Positions 33,846 to 44,824 of a stretch of 64,000 nucleotides of DNA are shown piece by piece. The notes under the pieces were generated by a model. It saw only the letters and a program-made list of their open reading frames with translations, did not search any database and was not told the origin of the DNA. The stretch comes from Odontocerum albicorne (Eukaryota; Arthropoda; Insecta; Trichoptera; Odontoceridae). The position numbers and the translations under genes were made by a program. Each line of letters opens with the position of its first letter. Position 1 is the stretch's first letter. The stretch lies in the NCBI GenBank assembly GCA_949825065.1, contig OX463854.1:12809112-12873111 (forward strand), given 5' to 3'.

Positions 33846-34723
33846 AAGTAGTTTAAATTAGTAAAGTGTTAGTAAATTGTATAAAGCTATAGGGAATAAA
33901 AACAAAGTTTGTAATTTTTCCTTGCAAATCAATTACCATCGTTTTTACCTAAAGCAAATTAAATAATTTATAAGTTAATGTTTCCTTAAAATAGTATATT
34001 TTATTTTCCGTAAAAATTATCCAGCACCCAATGTTTCAAATAAGAATCTATACCAGGTTCAACGAGTTAAAAAAATGTATCAAAGGAAGTATTAAAAATC
34101 AAATAAAAATATATGATTCCGATATTCTGTCATAAGAACAGAACTGTATTTTTAGGGAAATTAAATTTAATGCTCGTGATGATAGGCGTGAAAAGGATGA
34201 CTTTTGAACGGGAACATATTAACCAGAGAACTATTATCGAAAGAGGTACTCCATACATATATCCCACATACTCCCCTTCCCTTAATAGCCACTAATATCA
34301 TCCCCCTCTACTCCTGTACATATTAAATTTAGAAAATATGTTATTTAGTTCTTCATAATAATTTAGTTCATCTTCACCTGACGAGAAAGATGGGGATTTT
34401 TTAAACTGATAGTGAACTCAAATAAAACAGTGGTAAATACAAATTAAAAACAAGTGTTTTATTTATTTTATAAAAAAAACTCGTTTTACCTTACGAGTAT
34501 AATACATTGCACATTAAAGAAAAGGCCTCATGTTTAATTCTTAAAAAAATCATTTTTAATTTAAAGTTTATGTAAATATGATTTTCACGCTCTTGAACTC
34601 TCAACATGTAAGGGTGACTAAATTTATTATTATTTATCAGTGCAATATATTTTCTAATAAAAGTTCCACGCTTTTTTGGATTTATAATATAATACTTACT
34701 TTGTTTAAATGTAAACATAAATA
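33846..34723. other. Anonymous AT-rich sequence
   Basis: Nothing recognisable; one TACGAGTA octamer at 34492-34499. Confidence 0.5.
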
Positions 34724-35347
34724 TGTTTAAATGTATACATGTACATACTCGTACTTGGGATATTCATATCGGTATTATTATGTTTAGATGTAAACATAAA
34801 GTCAGTATACATGTATATGCGTGTACATACTCGTACTTGGGATATTCATATCGGTATTATTATGTCAATATACATGTATTCACGTGTACATACTCGTACT
34901 TGGGATATTCATATCGGTATTATTATGTTTAAATGTAAACATAAAGTCAATATACATGTATATACGTGTACATACTCGTACTTGGGATATTCATATCGGT
35001 ATTATTATGTCAATATACATGTATTCACGTGTACATACTCGTACTTGGGATATTCATATCGGTATTATTATGTCAATATACATGTATTCACGTGTACATA
35101 CTCGTACTTGGAATATTCATATCGGTATTATTATGTCAATATACATGTATTCACGTGTACATACTCGTACTTGGGATATTCATATCGGTATTATTATGTT
35201 TAAATGTAAACATAAAGTCAGTATACATGTATATACGTGTACATACTCGTACTTGGAATATTCATATCGCTATTATTATGTCAATATACTCGTACATGTA
35301 TATACTTGTACATACTCGTACTTGGAATATTCATAACGGTATTATTA
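34724..35347. repeat. Minisatellite with 63 and 82 bp units
   Basis: About nine units of gtgtacatactcgtacttgg, gatattcatatcggtattat, with a short spacer (tatgtcaatatacatgtatt) or a longer one that adds tttaaatgtaaacataaagt. The octamer TACTCGTA is part of every unit; the last spacer carries a second one (35287-35294). Several overlapping open frames are repeat artefacts. Confidence 0.9.
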
Positions 35348-35744
35348 TGAAAAAAACTTACTCAAGGCCTCTAAAAAATATTTCTGGTCAGTTCGAAAAG
35401 ATTGACACATTGCTACATAGAAATTATTGTTAACTAATATATTACAATGACACCCCATTACGCATTTTCCCTATCGATGTAAAAAGAGAAGATGGAGCTC
35501 TATACTTATTATAACGACATACTTTTATCTCTTGACTGCATGTAAACATATTATCATCCAACTGTTTCGATTCCTCATAAATCTTGATATACAATTTTTT
35601 AAAAACCAACTAAATTTCTCGATCCAACCACACTTTTCCGATCTTTCTTTCTGACGCTATCCGTTTCCGTTTGCGAAACGCATCATGAATCTATTATATC
35701 ACCAATTCTTTACTCATTCGTTCGATATTGGGCCCTTTTTTCAT
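35348..35744. other. Anonymous sequence
   Basis: Nothing recognisable. Confidence 0.5.
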
Positions 35745-35954
35745 TACATTATATATTGTATTTTATAACACTTTCGTTGTATACAGTAAAACTTCACGTA
35801 CTTATTGCCATGTGACAATATCTTCCAACCAACCTGCAATATGTGAAAGAGGCATTAAGTGTATCCATTTAAAAAAATCTGGGTTCCAATGGGAATCAAT
35901 CCCACAACCTCAGGGTTGGGAGACAAGCGTCTTACTAACTAGTCCATGCAGGTA
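35745..35954 (-). repeat. SINE-A copy, first of a tandem pair
   Basis: Complete minus-strand copy: tail tataacactttcgttgtata, body gcattaagtgtatccattt, head gggttccaatgggaatcaat, ggagacaagcgtcttactaa and tagtccatgcagg. Confidence 0.9.
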
Positions 35955-36178
35955 TTGTATTGTATGAAACTTTCATTGTATAAAGTACAACCTGGCGGGC
36001 TAATTGCTATGTGGCAATATCTTTCAACCAACCAGAAAAAAATTAAAGATGTCTTAAGTGAAAATCAGAGTGGAATCCTTTTTTTTTTTAAAAAAAAAAG
36101 CTGGATTCTAACGGAAATCGAACCTGCAGCCTCCGGGCTGGAAGACAAGCGTCTTACCAACTAGGTTACGCAGGTTTT
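35955..36178 (-). repeat. SINE-A copy, second of a tandem pair
   Basis: Starts immediately after the previous copy in the same orientation: tail gtatgaaactttcattgtat, acaacctggcgggctaattg, body cttaagtgaaaatcagagtg, an internal T9/A10 run, and a very well-kept head (cggaaatcgaacctgcagcc, agacaagcgtcttaccaact). Confidence 0.9.
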
Positions 36179-36424
36179 CTTGTGTCATCTATGTAAGTTC
36201 TCGTTTATTTTTCATCACTTATTTATTCTGTCATATATGGTCACGCCACATATTCTCATTAGTGCACGTATTTGAAAAGTATTTATTCGACCCATTTCAA
36301 TCCTTTTCCAAGTATACATTATACTACCAAACATCAAGATTGTATTGAAATTTTAAGGTTTTATTTTAGCAGATCTTGATGTTGTTTATTTCAAGTATGT
36401 ATTTCAGTGTCCATTGGGTTTGTA

Positions 36425-36531
36425 ATAGTATAGGAAGATATAATAGTATAAGATGTAATAGTATAGGAAGTATAAGATGTAATAGTATAGGAAGATATAA
36501 TAGTATAAGATGTAATAGAATAGGAAGATAA
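36425..36531. repeat. Short AT-rich tandem repeat
   Basis: Irregular repeats of aatagtataggaagat and aatagtataagatgt, four to five times, interrupting RTE fragment 6. Confidence 0.8.
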
Positions 36532-36614
36532 ATAAAAAGTGTTTTATGATAGTCAAAACTTGTACTCCTTTCAGTCTCATCCATCGCCAAGTTACGCTTC
36601 CATACAACAAAGTT

Positions 36615-36651
36615 GATATAAAAATAATGTTGTTGACATTATTTTTATATC
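36615..36651. repeat. Perfect short hairpin
   Basis: gatataaaaataatg and its exact complement (15 bp) around a 7-base loop. It interrupts RTE fragment 6. Confidence 0.8.
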
Positions 36652-36960
36652 GTCTCAGCAGATTTTAATACTATTCAGTTCGAGTACATATATATTTAAT
36701 TATCACGTTAAAATTGTTTCCTAACGCTTAATGTCGTTCGATATCTCACGCAACTCTTCCATCGCAACATTCAACCTTTTTCTTCGCAGCTCTCATACAA
36801 TTTACTTATTAAATTACGTAATTCATCTTCATTTTGGGCTTTCACTACTACGAGTATGCCCTCAGCATAGATCAATCCGCATATATTCCTTTTCGACATT
36901 GTATGCCACCCATTGACCTCTGTAGTTCCTTCACATATGAATATATGTAAATATCAAACA

Positions 36961-37383
36961 ACCAGGATGACATAATACGTCATTGCATAACGTTTTTAGA
37001 AATATTGAAACACTTAGTCAAGAAACTGATCTCTCCAATACATGCTTTACTTTCGGCACATAAAGACGTTCGGCCATTCGGCATTTTAAGCACTGCATCT
37101 TTTTTTAATCCGCTTTCTTTTTTAATGCCCTTCATTGTTTTCCCGTCATACCTTGATTATCTATGCTCTAATTGTTGTCGCATTTTTCTGAATATCATCT
37201 CCCCATGTATTTTTTTACGTTCAAGTTTCCATTTATTGGGACCGAGTTCCAGCACATGCTGATAGATTTGCTTCACTTGAAATACTCCGATCTGATGTCG
37301 GACTCACTTTATTTACCATGTCTCGGGTTTGATATCGGATTGTTACAAACTATTCGGTTTTGTAATGAGAATATCAATAGAAT
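36961..37383. other. Anonymous sequence
   Basis: Short open frames on both strands but nothing recognisable. Confidence 0.4.
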
Positions 37384-37615
37384 TTAAAAGTACCGATATA
37401 TTTTAAAGTTTATGTTATTATCTAATAAGCAAATTAAAATATGCATCTGCAGTGCAAAGATGAATAGCAGTGCCATGCAAAGAATCGCTCTCTGTTCTTC
37501 ATACCAAATTACAGAACGAATATCATGGCTAATAAACCAACTGAATATCACGGTGGATATATTATCGGCATCGCCTAGCAGCATAAAAATAATCCTGGCT
37601 GATATTTTTCCTAAC
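37384..37615 (-). other. Unidentified hydrophobic open frame
   Basis: Minus-strand frame entered from an acceptor-like ttcgttag near 37605, with no ATG needed upstream. It reads ARIIFMLLGDADNISTVIF, then SHDIRSVIWYEEQRAILCMA and LLFIFALQMHILICLLD, which would give one or two membrane-spanning segments. The plus strand of the same interval and of 37629-37856 is also open, so strand is uncertain. I recognise no family. A gene exon or another mobile-element piece are both possible. Confidence 0.25.
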
Positions 37616-37894
37616 GAATAAGCTAACTATGAACAAATCCTCTTTATGTAACATGATAAATCCGTGCAAAGAGGACAAAAAAATTAACGTACCATTCACC
37701 ATCTTCTCTGTTAACTATTTTCGCGTTTGTATTGCATTGACAATTACGAAAAACAGCGAGGACGGAGCGAATCTTATGTTAACAGCTGTTGCCAATGTTA
37801 TATTTATTTTCTTATCAGCCAATCGATTTGAATTGCTTACCTATTTTTCTATTTAGATAAATTTTGATATTCCTACCTTTTATTTGCGTGTAAA

Positions 37895-39235
37895 ATCTGG
37901 ATATTCTCTACGGGAGATATCGAGCTGACCAAAATAAGTATAAATCTGAAGTCGTAAGGGCCAAAACAGAAGTATGGAGGAAGTATGTGGGTTGGGTCTC
38001 GCGATGTGATCCCTGAAGTACATACCATAGGTGCATCTCTACCAGAAAAAAGCTCTCTCGTTGTGTCCGGGATCTGGTCCCCGCTGACCGGTGTAATGAC
38101 AAGTACCATAAAGTACACGGCTTCTGCCTTTCTTGGTGCTCTTCGTTCTCGAGATGACCCTTTTTAAGACAGCGCTTATCACTTGCAGGTGAGAGTCTTG
38201 TCTTGAATTCCTCCTTTGAGGCCCAACTCACCATTGAGGAGTTCAAAACAATTATTAATGGTCTTGAAGATAACAAATCTCCAGGGGCAGACTGTATTAG
38301 CCTGGCCGACGTATTCTTAACCAATCTATGTAACAAATGCTTGTCAGATAGCATTTTCCCTGAGTGCTGGAATACAGGCCTTTGATCTTTATTCCAAAGC
38401 ATTGCGATAAACCCAAAACATATCCTAAGACATATATGACAATAACCCTCTTCCCACTTTTGGGCATAATCTTGGATACAAACTACAAGTGATATCCTGC
38501 GAGGATGCCATTTACCAGTTTCAACGGTACTTGGCCAACTCGAGAGAGAAATATGTGTTCCTGATTTCTTTAAAGATTTAAAGCGGGAGAAAGACATTTA
38601 ATTTATTTCCATACATCAGGGTGCGCCTTAGTTCCTTGTGGGTACAATCAAACTATTGAAATACCCAATTTCTTTCTGGCCATTGGAGCTTTAATGGTAA
38701 ATTTTCAAGCTTCAATCTTGTCACTTCGCTATGTTGCCATCGTTACGGCCATCTGGATCAATCCGCAGAAGACACTTTGTGTTTCTGTGATAAAAATCGA
38801 GTCAGTAATTTCCGAAGGGAACTCCACTTAGCCTGACATTGGTTCATCTTCGGACCTAGTGGCGTCAAATATCCATTACTCCGATCTAGTGGCGTCAAAG
38901 TATAGTTTTTTGCATTTGAAATTTTCTGTGAAAATACCGACAACTTACAAGGCTGTTTGAACTCCTGGCCTTAAGCCACTTTATAAGAAACAAAATTGCC
39001 CTACGAGTCATTTCTTTTTTCCCGTGATGTCGGACCATAAGTCCGTCGTCCCTACTATTCTTTTCACACTCAGGTGAGTTGCCACCGAAGAAGGAGTTTC
39101 TTTTAGGCAGTTCCTTCTTTGTCACGCTCATAAAAAAATAAAGAAGATTTTGATCTTCTATTGTAGATCGCGGGACTTATTTTGTTTCCCATAACAGCGT
39201 GGGTGGGACCGAACTGAATTCCTGCCTTTTAATTT
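37895..39235 (+). pseudogene. R1-like LINE, broken copy
   Basis: Plus strand, in order: YKSEVVRAKTEVWRKYVGW (37937), the segment that precedes RT in R1-type LINEs; LTIEEFKTIINGLEDNKSPG and ADCIS (38221), RT finger motif; IFPECWNTGL (38356) then, frameshifted, the IPK block; a collapsed RT core (38480-38650); FNGKFSSFNLV then CCHRYGHLDQSAEDTLCFCD (38735), a damaged CX2C-HX4C zinc knuckle; and a 3' non-coding region to about 39235. The RT catalytic box is missing. The part from 38650 on is shared with 4110-4680. Confidence 0.7.
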
Positions 39236-39679
39236 TTTTTAAATAAAATGCTCCTTACGTATTTTTTTGTCAAATCAGACGATGTTCATGTATTTATTTA
39301 TTCTTACAGAAAAGTTTAATATATTTAAATAGGTTATTCGGATATATTGTTGTGCCTGGCAAGGAAAAGACAGTATCTTAAACCCCGTTCATCGAGCATC
39401 GATTAAAACAACTTGGTTCGTCCTCGTATATTTTGGCAATACTATCTCACACATTGAGATGCGACAACAAAAACACTTGTCTAACACTTATGAATATCGT
39501 TATTAAAATGTAATTTTTTTTTAAATTTTCAGTGAACCATGAGGGCTGAACCGGAAACCCATGGGTGAATTGTCTAGCTGACTAGGCCGTGGAGTTAAAT
39601 TTTCATTAAATGAGTTAAATAAAATGAATAATTTTAGTTATTTTTAAATACAACCTTTTACTTCAAAGTGTATATAAGT
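39236..39679. other. Anonymous sequence
   Basis: Nothing recognisable. Confidence 0.45.
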
Positions 39680-39774
39680 AAGTCGTCTTCGTTGCTGAGC
39701 CTCGAAGTCGAGGACTCCCTCGCTATTCTAACGTAATGTCAGTCAGAAAGCAAAGCTGTGCCGTTGAATGTTGC
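39680..39774 (-). repeat. SINE-2 body, left part of an interrupted copy
   Basis: gtcgtcttcgttgctgagcc, tcgaagtcgaggactccctc and aaagcaaagctgtgccgt match 33446-33535. The rest of the same SINE-2 resumes at 40972 after the LINE and minisatellite. Confidence 0.65.
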
Positions 39775-40013
39775 CATGTAAATGAGTATGCCGTTGCACA
39801 TGTAAATGAGTATGCCGTTGCACATGTAAATGAGTATGCCGTTGCACATGTAAATGAGTATGCCGTTGCACATGTAAATGAGTATGCCGTTGCACATGTA
39901 AATGAGTATGCCGTTGCACATGTAAATGAGAATGCCGTTGCACATGTAAGTGAGTATGCCGTTGCACATGTAAATGAGTATGCCGTTGCACATGTAAATG
40001 AGTATGCCGTTTA
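39775..40013. repeat. 24 bp minisatellite x 10 inside a LINE
   Basis: Ten almost identical units of catgtaaatgagtatgccgttgca. The period is a multiple of three, so all six frames that lack a stop stay open. The last unit (gagtatgccgtt) is continuous with the LINE sequence that encodes NLGP (40014). Confidence 0.95.
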
Positions 40014-40960
40014 ATCTTGGACCTACCTTATTTCTTATTTTTATTAATGATATAGGTAGAGTTATAAAAAAATCCACGTTTCTTCTATTTGCTGATGATC
40101 TCAAAATCTTAAAAAAAATGTTCTTATACCGACTGCTTAGACCTACAGTCAGATCTCAACAACGTTTGTGAGTAGAGCCACAAAAATAAATTATATTTCA
40201 ATGCATCAAAGTGCAAAATTATGTCGTATCATCGCTCACACGTCTTAAAATTCCATAGATATACACTAGAATCAATACCTATACCCCGCACAGATAATAT
40301 TAAAGATCTGGGTGTCTTGTTCCACACCAATCTCACATTTGGTCCTCACATAGAAATTATGTGCAACACAGCGTATAAAACTCTAGGATTTGTAATGAGA
40401 ATCTCTAGTTCGTTTGAAAACCAAATTGTGCTCAAAACGTTGTTTAATTTATTGATCCGTAGCAAACTAGAAAGCAATGCTTGCATTTGGAGCCCGGTGG
40501 AGGCGCAGAACTCACTCATGGTGGAGAAAGTACAAAAAAATATCTACGATATGTCTATATGAGTGAGTTCGGTGTCTATCCATGGCATTATCCTACTCAG
40601 TTTCTGCTGGGCATGCTCGGGTATATCTCCTTGAACGTAAGAAGAGATCTGCATCTCCTGGTATGCGTTGTCAAACTCCTTCGAGGAGTTGTGAGTTGTC
40701 CAGCATATCTACAAAGATTAACGTTAAATGTTCCTAACAATTACATTAGACTGCGCCGGCAAGAACTGTTCTCAATAACATACGCAAGAACGGGTCTTCC
40801 AGCCGCTATGCCTGTTGGAAGGGCCTTAACTCTTTTGAACGGAAATCACATTACCAAAAGCAAAAGTAAATTTTCTTCTAAGATTGAGCGCGTTAGAAAG
40901 CACTCGTCAACGTACTCAAGTTACTTTGAATATATGTGTAAGCCTGTTTTGAGAAAATAA
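40005..40960 (+). pseudogene. LINE reverse transcriptase, C-terminal half, clade unclear
   Basis: Plus strand: LFLIFINDIGRV (40035) and the catalytic FLLFADDLKI (40080); a decayed stretch; then CKIMSYHRSH (40211), IKDLGVLFHTNLTFGPHI (40301), YKTLGFVMRISSSFENQI, WSPVEAQNSLMVEKVQK (40489). A one-base shift at an A7 run near 40537 moves the frame to 40481-40960, which ends with a natural stop after YMCKPVLRK. Catalytic Asp-Asp is kept. This arrangement is of the jockey/CR1 superfamily, but I cannot place the clade. It appears inserted into a SINE-2. Confidence 0.75.
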
Positions 40961-40969
40961 ATAAATAGC

Positions 40970-41238
40970 AGCAAACTCACCAACCACACCACTGTACTGA
41001 ATGCGAGGCAAACTTAAGTCAGACGATCGAAGCTACCGGCATGTTTTCTCTTTTTTTTTCCATTTTTTTTTTTTTTGAAAAAATAGATATGACTGAAATT
41101 ATAAGTATCTTCATACTCTTAAATACTAGGCGGCAACATACCTGTGTCATTTGAGGGGAGTGGCACATACGGGGTTCAAACCAGATACCTTCCGCATGGA
41201 AGTCCAATGCGTTACTGCGCGGTCGTACACCTCCAAAT
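40970..41238 (-). repeat. SINE-2 copy, head plus right part of body
   Basis: Minus-strand head at 41155-41238: GGAGGTGTACGACCGCGCAG, TCCATGCGGAAGGTATCTGG, TTTGAACCCCGTATGTGCC. Then a short unique body (acatacctgtgtcatttgag), an A/T run, and caaactcaccaaccacacca at 40975, shared with 33590. It looks like the remainder of the copy that starts at 39680. Confidence 0.7.
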
Positions 41239-41899
41239 AAGCGAATTATAGGAAAATAAAAAACAGATAATTATTTAGCAGAACGTATTATGGTCCCTTC
41301 ATTTTAAACGTACCTTTACGAAATGAATTTTTATTTAAATTTACTCAATTTACACCTTTTTTTATTACCACCATCAATCACGGTATAATTTCCTTTTTTT
41401 TTCTTAAGGGTAATTTCTCTGAACGAAGAGCTATTATAAAAGAGACCAATTTATTCTACAAAAGCGGGTCCTTAACGTAATAAATGCAAAATATGGTGCC
41501 AAAGAATGATTTATGTCTCTCGCGAGAGAACTATGACTTTAATGGAAATCTTTGAACTATGGCCACTTTTGTAGGATGCCTAATTATCAAATTACATTCT
41601 CAAGACTCAAAGGCAGGAACCATGGCTGATTAACTTCTCGCCTGAACTCGTTTTATATTCGTTTTCTTGTTCTACTTTAATGCAGGATTTCAGGTTTTGT
41701 TTTGAATAAAAAAAAATTTAAATATGAACTTAACTGGTGTGCGTTATTCTGAACAAAAAAGGTCAAATAATTGTATTTTAATATGTTTCCATACTACGGA
41801 TTATTAGTAAATAATTTTTAACTCCTTCCTTTTTCCCATAATATAGGTGAAATTTTATAAAACATAATTTTGAGTTAAAACTTATCAATGAGCTCTGTC
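41239..41899. other. Anonymous sequence
   Basis: Nothing recognisable. Confidence 0.5.
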
Positions 41900-42100
41900 G
41901 TCTTGTTATGTGATACTAAACTTTTGTCGTATACGATTTAACGTAATGGGCTCCTTGTAATGTGCCAATCTCGTCCAACTAGCAAAAAATGAAGACTTAT
42001 GGGAATCTCTTTAAAATAATCTGGGTTCTAATGGAAATCGAATGCGCGATTCCCGGGCTGGAAGTCAGACATCTCTTATTACCTAGTCCCTTTGAAATAA
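41900..42100 (-). repeat. SINE-A copy
   Basis: Tail ctaaacttttgtcgtatacg, body tgaagacttatgggaatctc, head tgggttctaatggaaatcga, cccgggctggaagtcagaca and ttacctagtcc. Minus strand, complete. Confidence 0.8.
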
Positions 42101-42212
42101 CTGTTTCTAAATAAATCACTGTAAAAAATATTTATGATGCTTTTGGTTCAAATCGCGTACAATTTCCTAGAAAAAAAATTATCTTCTAAGTGGTGACTAC
42201 AAAAGGTTTTTT

Positions 42213-42443
42213 ATGAATCCGATCAATAGGAGGGCCACTACAACGCAAAAAAATCAAATTAAAAAAAAGTTCCAAATGATTTTACGAAGGGTTGAGCCAC
42301 TCATAAATACCGTCTCGATTCGAGAGACTATAAGCTATTACAGTCAAAAGCTTAGATCACTGATGCAACAAACCAGTGCGCGAAAAAGTCCTAAGCTTCA
42401 CGGTGAGCTCCATAATAATGATTTCGTGCATCTAATTTGCTAG
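42213..42443 (+). other. Small basic open frame with donor-like site
   Basis: ATG frame of 76 codons: Lys/Arg-rich start, then RRVEPLINTVSIRETISYYS and KLRSLMQQTSARKSPKLHG. The middle could form an amphipathic helix. A donor-like sequence cacgGTGAGC occurs at about 42402, so an exon could end there. No family recognised; may be chance. Confidence 0.2.
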
Positions 42444-43439
42444 AGAGATGAAGAAGATTATATTTTTTCTTGAGATTATGTCGTAAACAGGTGAAAGCAG
42501 GTTCCCAGCTGAATAGATGAGAGCTCGTCTACCCTCCCTCATCCCCAAGCATCACCTTTCACTCCAGCCATCGATGTGGTCGGAAATAAATTTTTTTTTT
42601 CTGTAGCTGTCCTTTAATTGGCCACATTCACAATAGATCATTTCTAACACAGCACTAAGAATGAAGATATTTTTTTTGGAATCTCTGCGTGCAATACCAA
42701 ACAAAAGCCATTATACCTCTTTTTAACAATAGCCCTCTTAAAAACAATAATAAAGGGTTAGGGCATAATCTCTTTAATGGATTCCTCATAAAACAGATAA
42801 GGCCTTTTTTGATAAAGAATCAACTAATTATACGTGTCCTATAGAATTGGACAATATGGATGATTGTGAATAAATTATATGGAAATTAAAACCTCCCGGT
42901 TGAGTCATCAAAGGTAACTGCGACAAGTAGATATACTTTTAAAATCAATTATGTAGAAAGGATCTCACATTTTATGGTTTTTTTAATGTCATATTTGCGT
43001 AATTTTTGATACGTGGTTGATACTTTTACTAACAGACTATGCAGGTGAATTTATCTAGGTAATACTGAAGAATAATTGATGAAATTTCATCATGCATCAA
43101 ATATTTGCGTATGTTTCATATTCAAAATTCGACCATATCACATCGCTCAACTGGTTGAATGTTGAAAACAACCATAATTTTCAATTGTTCCCTCCTTAAC
43201 TGATCAGCCACCTCCTCATATCTCGTCGAAAATGTTTAGTGACTCTCCAATCACAGACTCACGATTGGATCAGGCAGAAATTGTTTTCTGGGTTTTACAG
43301 TTCCCCATTCTCGTATTTTACTGTTCATCAGATATAAACACACCATCTTTGATGAACTTAAAAAATAATTACTATCCTTTCAGCGAAAAAGTGTGTTTTC
43401 ATGTTTGTCACCTTTAATTAAAAATTATAAAAAACACAG
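42444..43439. other. Anonymous sequence
   Basis: Nothing recognisable. Confidence 0.5.
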
Positions 43440-43516
43440 AAGTGTTCAGATGGTTGTTAGAGATTGCCATTTTGCATTTTACTCATCATATTGTACACAA
43501 TACTATAGTACGAGTA
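43440..43516 (+). repeat. SINE-A tail fragment with scar-like octamer
   Basis: gatggttgttagagattgcc, ttttgcattttactcatcat and attgtacacaatact match the end of the SINE-A consensus; a TACGAGTA octamer closes it at 43509-43516. Confidence 0.5.
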
Positions 43517-44160
43517 TAAAACAAAAATGTCAGTTTTAAGTCCTTCGTATTTGCCTAAGTTTGATTTTCGTGAATCGAATCTTTCAATTTTCTTTGTAAA
43601 CACGAAATGTATGTACAAAAGCAAAGAAGAACCAATTTGGAAACGAAACAAAAATACAATTGGAAATATTAGAATTCATGTGAATCGGAATTCTCAGAAC
43701 CTATGTCTAGACAGGATACAACATTTCGTGATGTTTCTTTTATGTTATTTATTCAAGTTGGTAATACGCAATCAAACTTTTTTCAATCAAATTATGCTAA
43801 AAAAATCGTATTGCGGCCGTTATTGAAAATATTTAAAAATCAGAGGGAAATTTGAGATTTCCAGTTCTTCATTAATATTCATAATTTGTATAAAAAACGG
43901 AAGGAAGGAGTTGAATTGGTTAAACAGTGAATTCATCAGGGTAAAATTAGTAAAAACAATTTGTAAAATCCCGGAAAAATTATAAATTTTAAGTTTCTTA
44001 CAAAATAATTTTCTTTTTTATCTCCAGTTTCAATATTTTTATTTAACTATCTAGAAATTGTACCAAGGGAAGAAATCAGAAAGATTTTGGAAATTCATAC
44101 ATCCGTACCATTATCGCGTCAAGTAAGAGTCACTCTATATAATAGCTTTAATCGATAATA
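43517..44160. other. Anonymous sequence with an ATG open frame
   Basis: A 99-codon ATG frame starts at 43527 (MSVLSPSYLPKFDFRESNLS). Its composition follows the AT-rich background and it has no recognisable motif, so I do not call it a gene. Confidence 0.35.
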
Positions 44161-44255
44161 TTTAACCATATCGATACATTTGCTTATAACCATATCGATA
44201 CATTTGCTTGTAACCATATCGATACATTTGCTTATAACCATATCGATACATTTAT
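44161..44255. repeat. 24 bp tandem repeat x 4
   Basis: aaccatatcgatacatttgc-tt repeated four times. Confidence 0.9.
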
Positions 44256-44440
44256 ACAATTACTTGTTTAAGTATTGTATTATTCATACTCAATTACCAG
44301 CACCTTCTATCCCGAGCTCATGTTTAAAATGGAGGAAATATATTTGCATTGAATGCCGGATCCATGTTTTCACGTGATCGATACTTTTCCAAAAAGGGCA
44401 TATTACTGTTAGTTAAGGCATTTAAACTATAGAAGTTTAA

Positions 44441-44655
44441 AGACATTGTAATTTGTTAAGTCAAATATTATTTATTGTACTTTAAATAACTTTATTTTTC
44501 AAGGTTTTCCCCTCTTCATCAGGGGAGCACAAAGAAGGCAAATAATAGTTTTGTTTGTGCTCCTGTAATGATGAGATGAAAACCTTGAATTCAGTTGGAT
44601 TATACTGTTTTGTGAAGTAAAATAAACAGTGTTTTGATTAAACAAATAATATTCT
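44441..44655. repeat. Decayed copy of the palindromic element
   Basis: Both arms recognisable: agacattgtaatttgtt and aatataatccaac-like sequence, centre tcatcaggggagcacaaag and tttgtgctcctgtaatgatg, then aaaccttgaattcagttgg. Homology to 20981 extends about 10 bp further left (gtttaaagacattg). Confidence 0.7.
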
Positions 44656-44824
44656 TTTTATAAAAATTTCAACGTTTACACGACAGTCTCCTGATTTCTG
44701 ATTCATATTTTTTAACATGGACATTACCTAGATGGTTAAAATATGCCTGAATAGATAAGCGATGAAAATTCTGAACTCACGTTATCAGAGAACAGTTAAT
44801 TGTCTGGTCTTGAAGAATTATATC

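Larger units (their letters stand above)
36180..36960 (-). pseudogene. RTE-like LINE fragment 6 (RT catalytic box)
   Basis: Minus strand. The catalytic box is at about 36875-36840: GLIYAEGILVVVKAQNEDEL, where functional copies read YADD; both Asp are lost (Glu and Gly). KLYESCEEK follows. A LYGSVTW block (the family's YGSETW) lies near 36590. An AT minisatellite (36425-36531) and further thumb sequence (36195-36320) follow. A 6 bp insertion in the catalytic box region is described under findings. Confidence 0.75.

Noticed and set aside
34739..35433. Long overlapping open frames of 150-170 codons
   Set aside because: They run through the 63/82 bp minisatellite; the repeat unit simply lacks stops in several frames.
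37908..38597. 229-codon minus-strand open frame
   Set aside because: It is the antisense of the R1-like LINE coding region on the plus strand.
39736..40104. Open frames on both strands with a perfect 8-residue repeat
   Set aside because: Product of the 24 bp tandem repeat, whose period is a multiple of three.
44161..44255. Regularly spaced short repeats, as in CRISPR arrays
   Set aside because: Units are contiguous 24 bp repeats without unique spacers, and the genome is eukaryotic.
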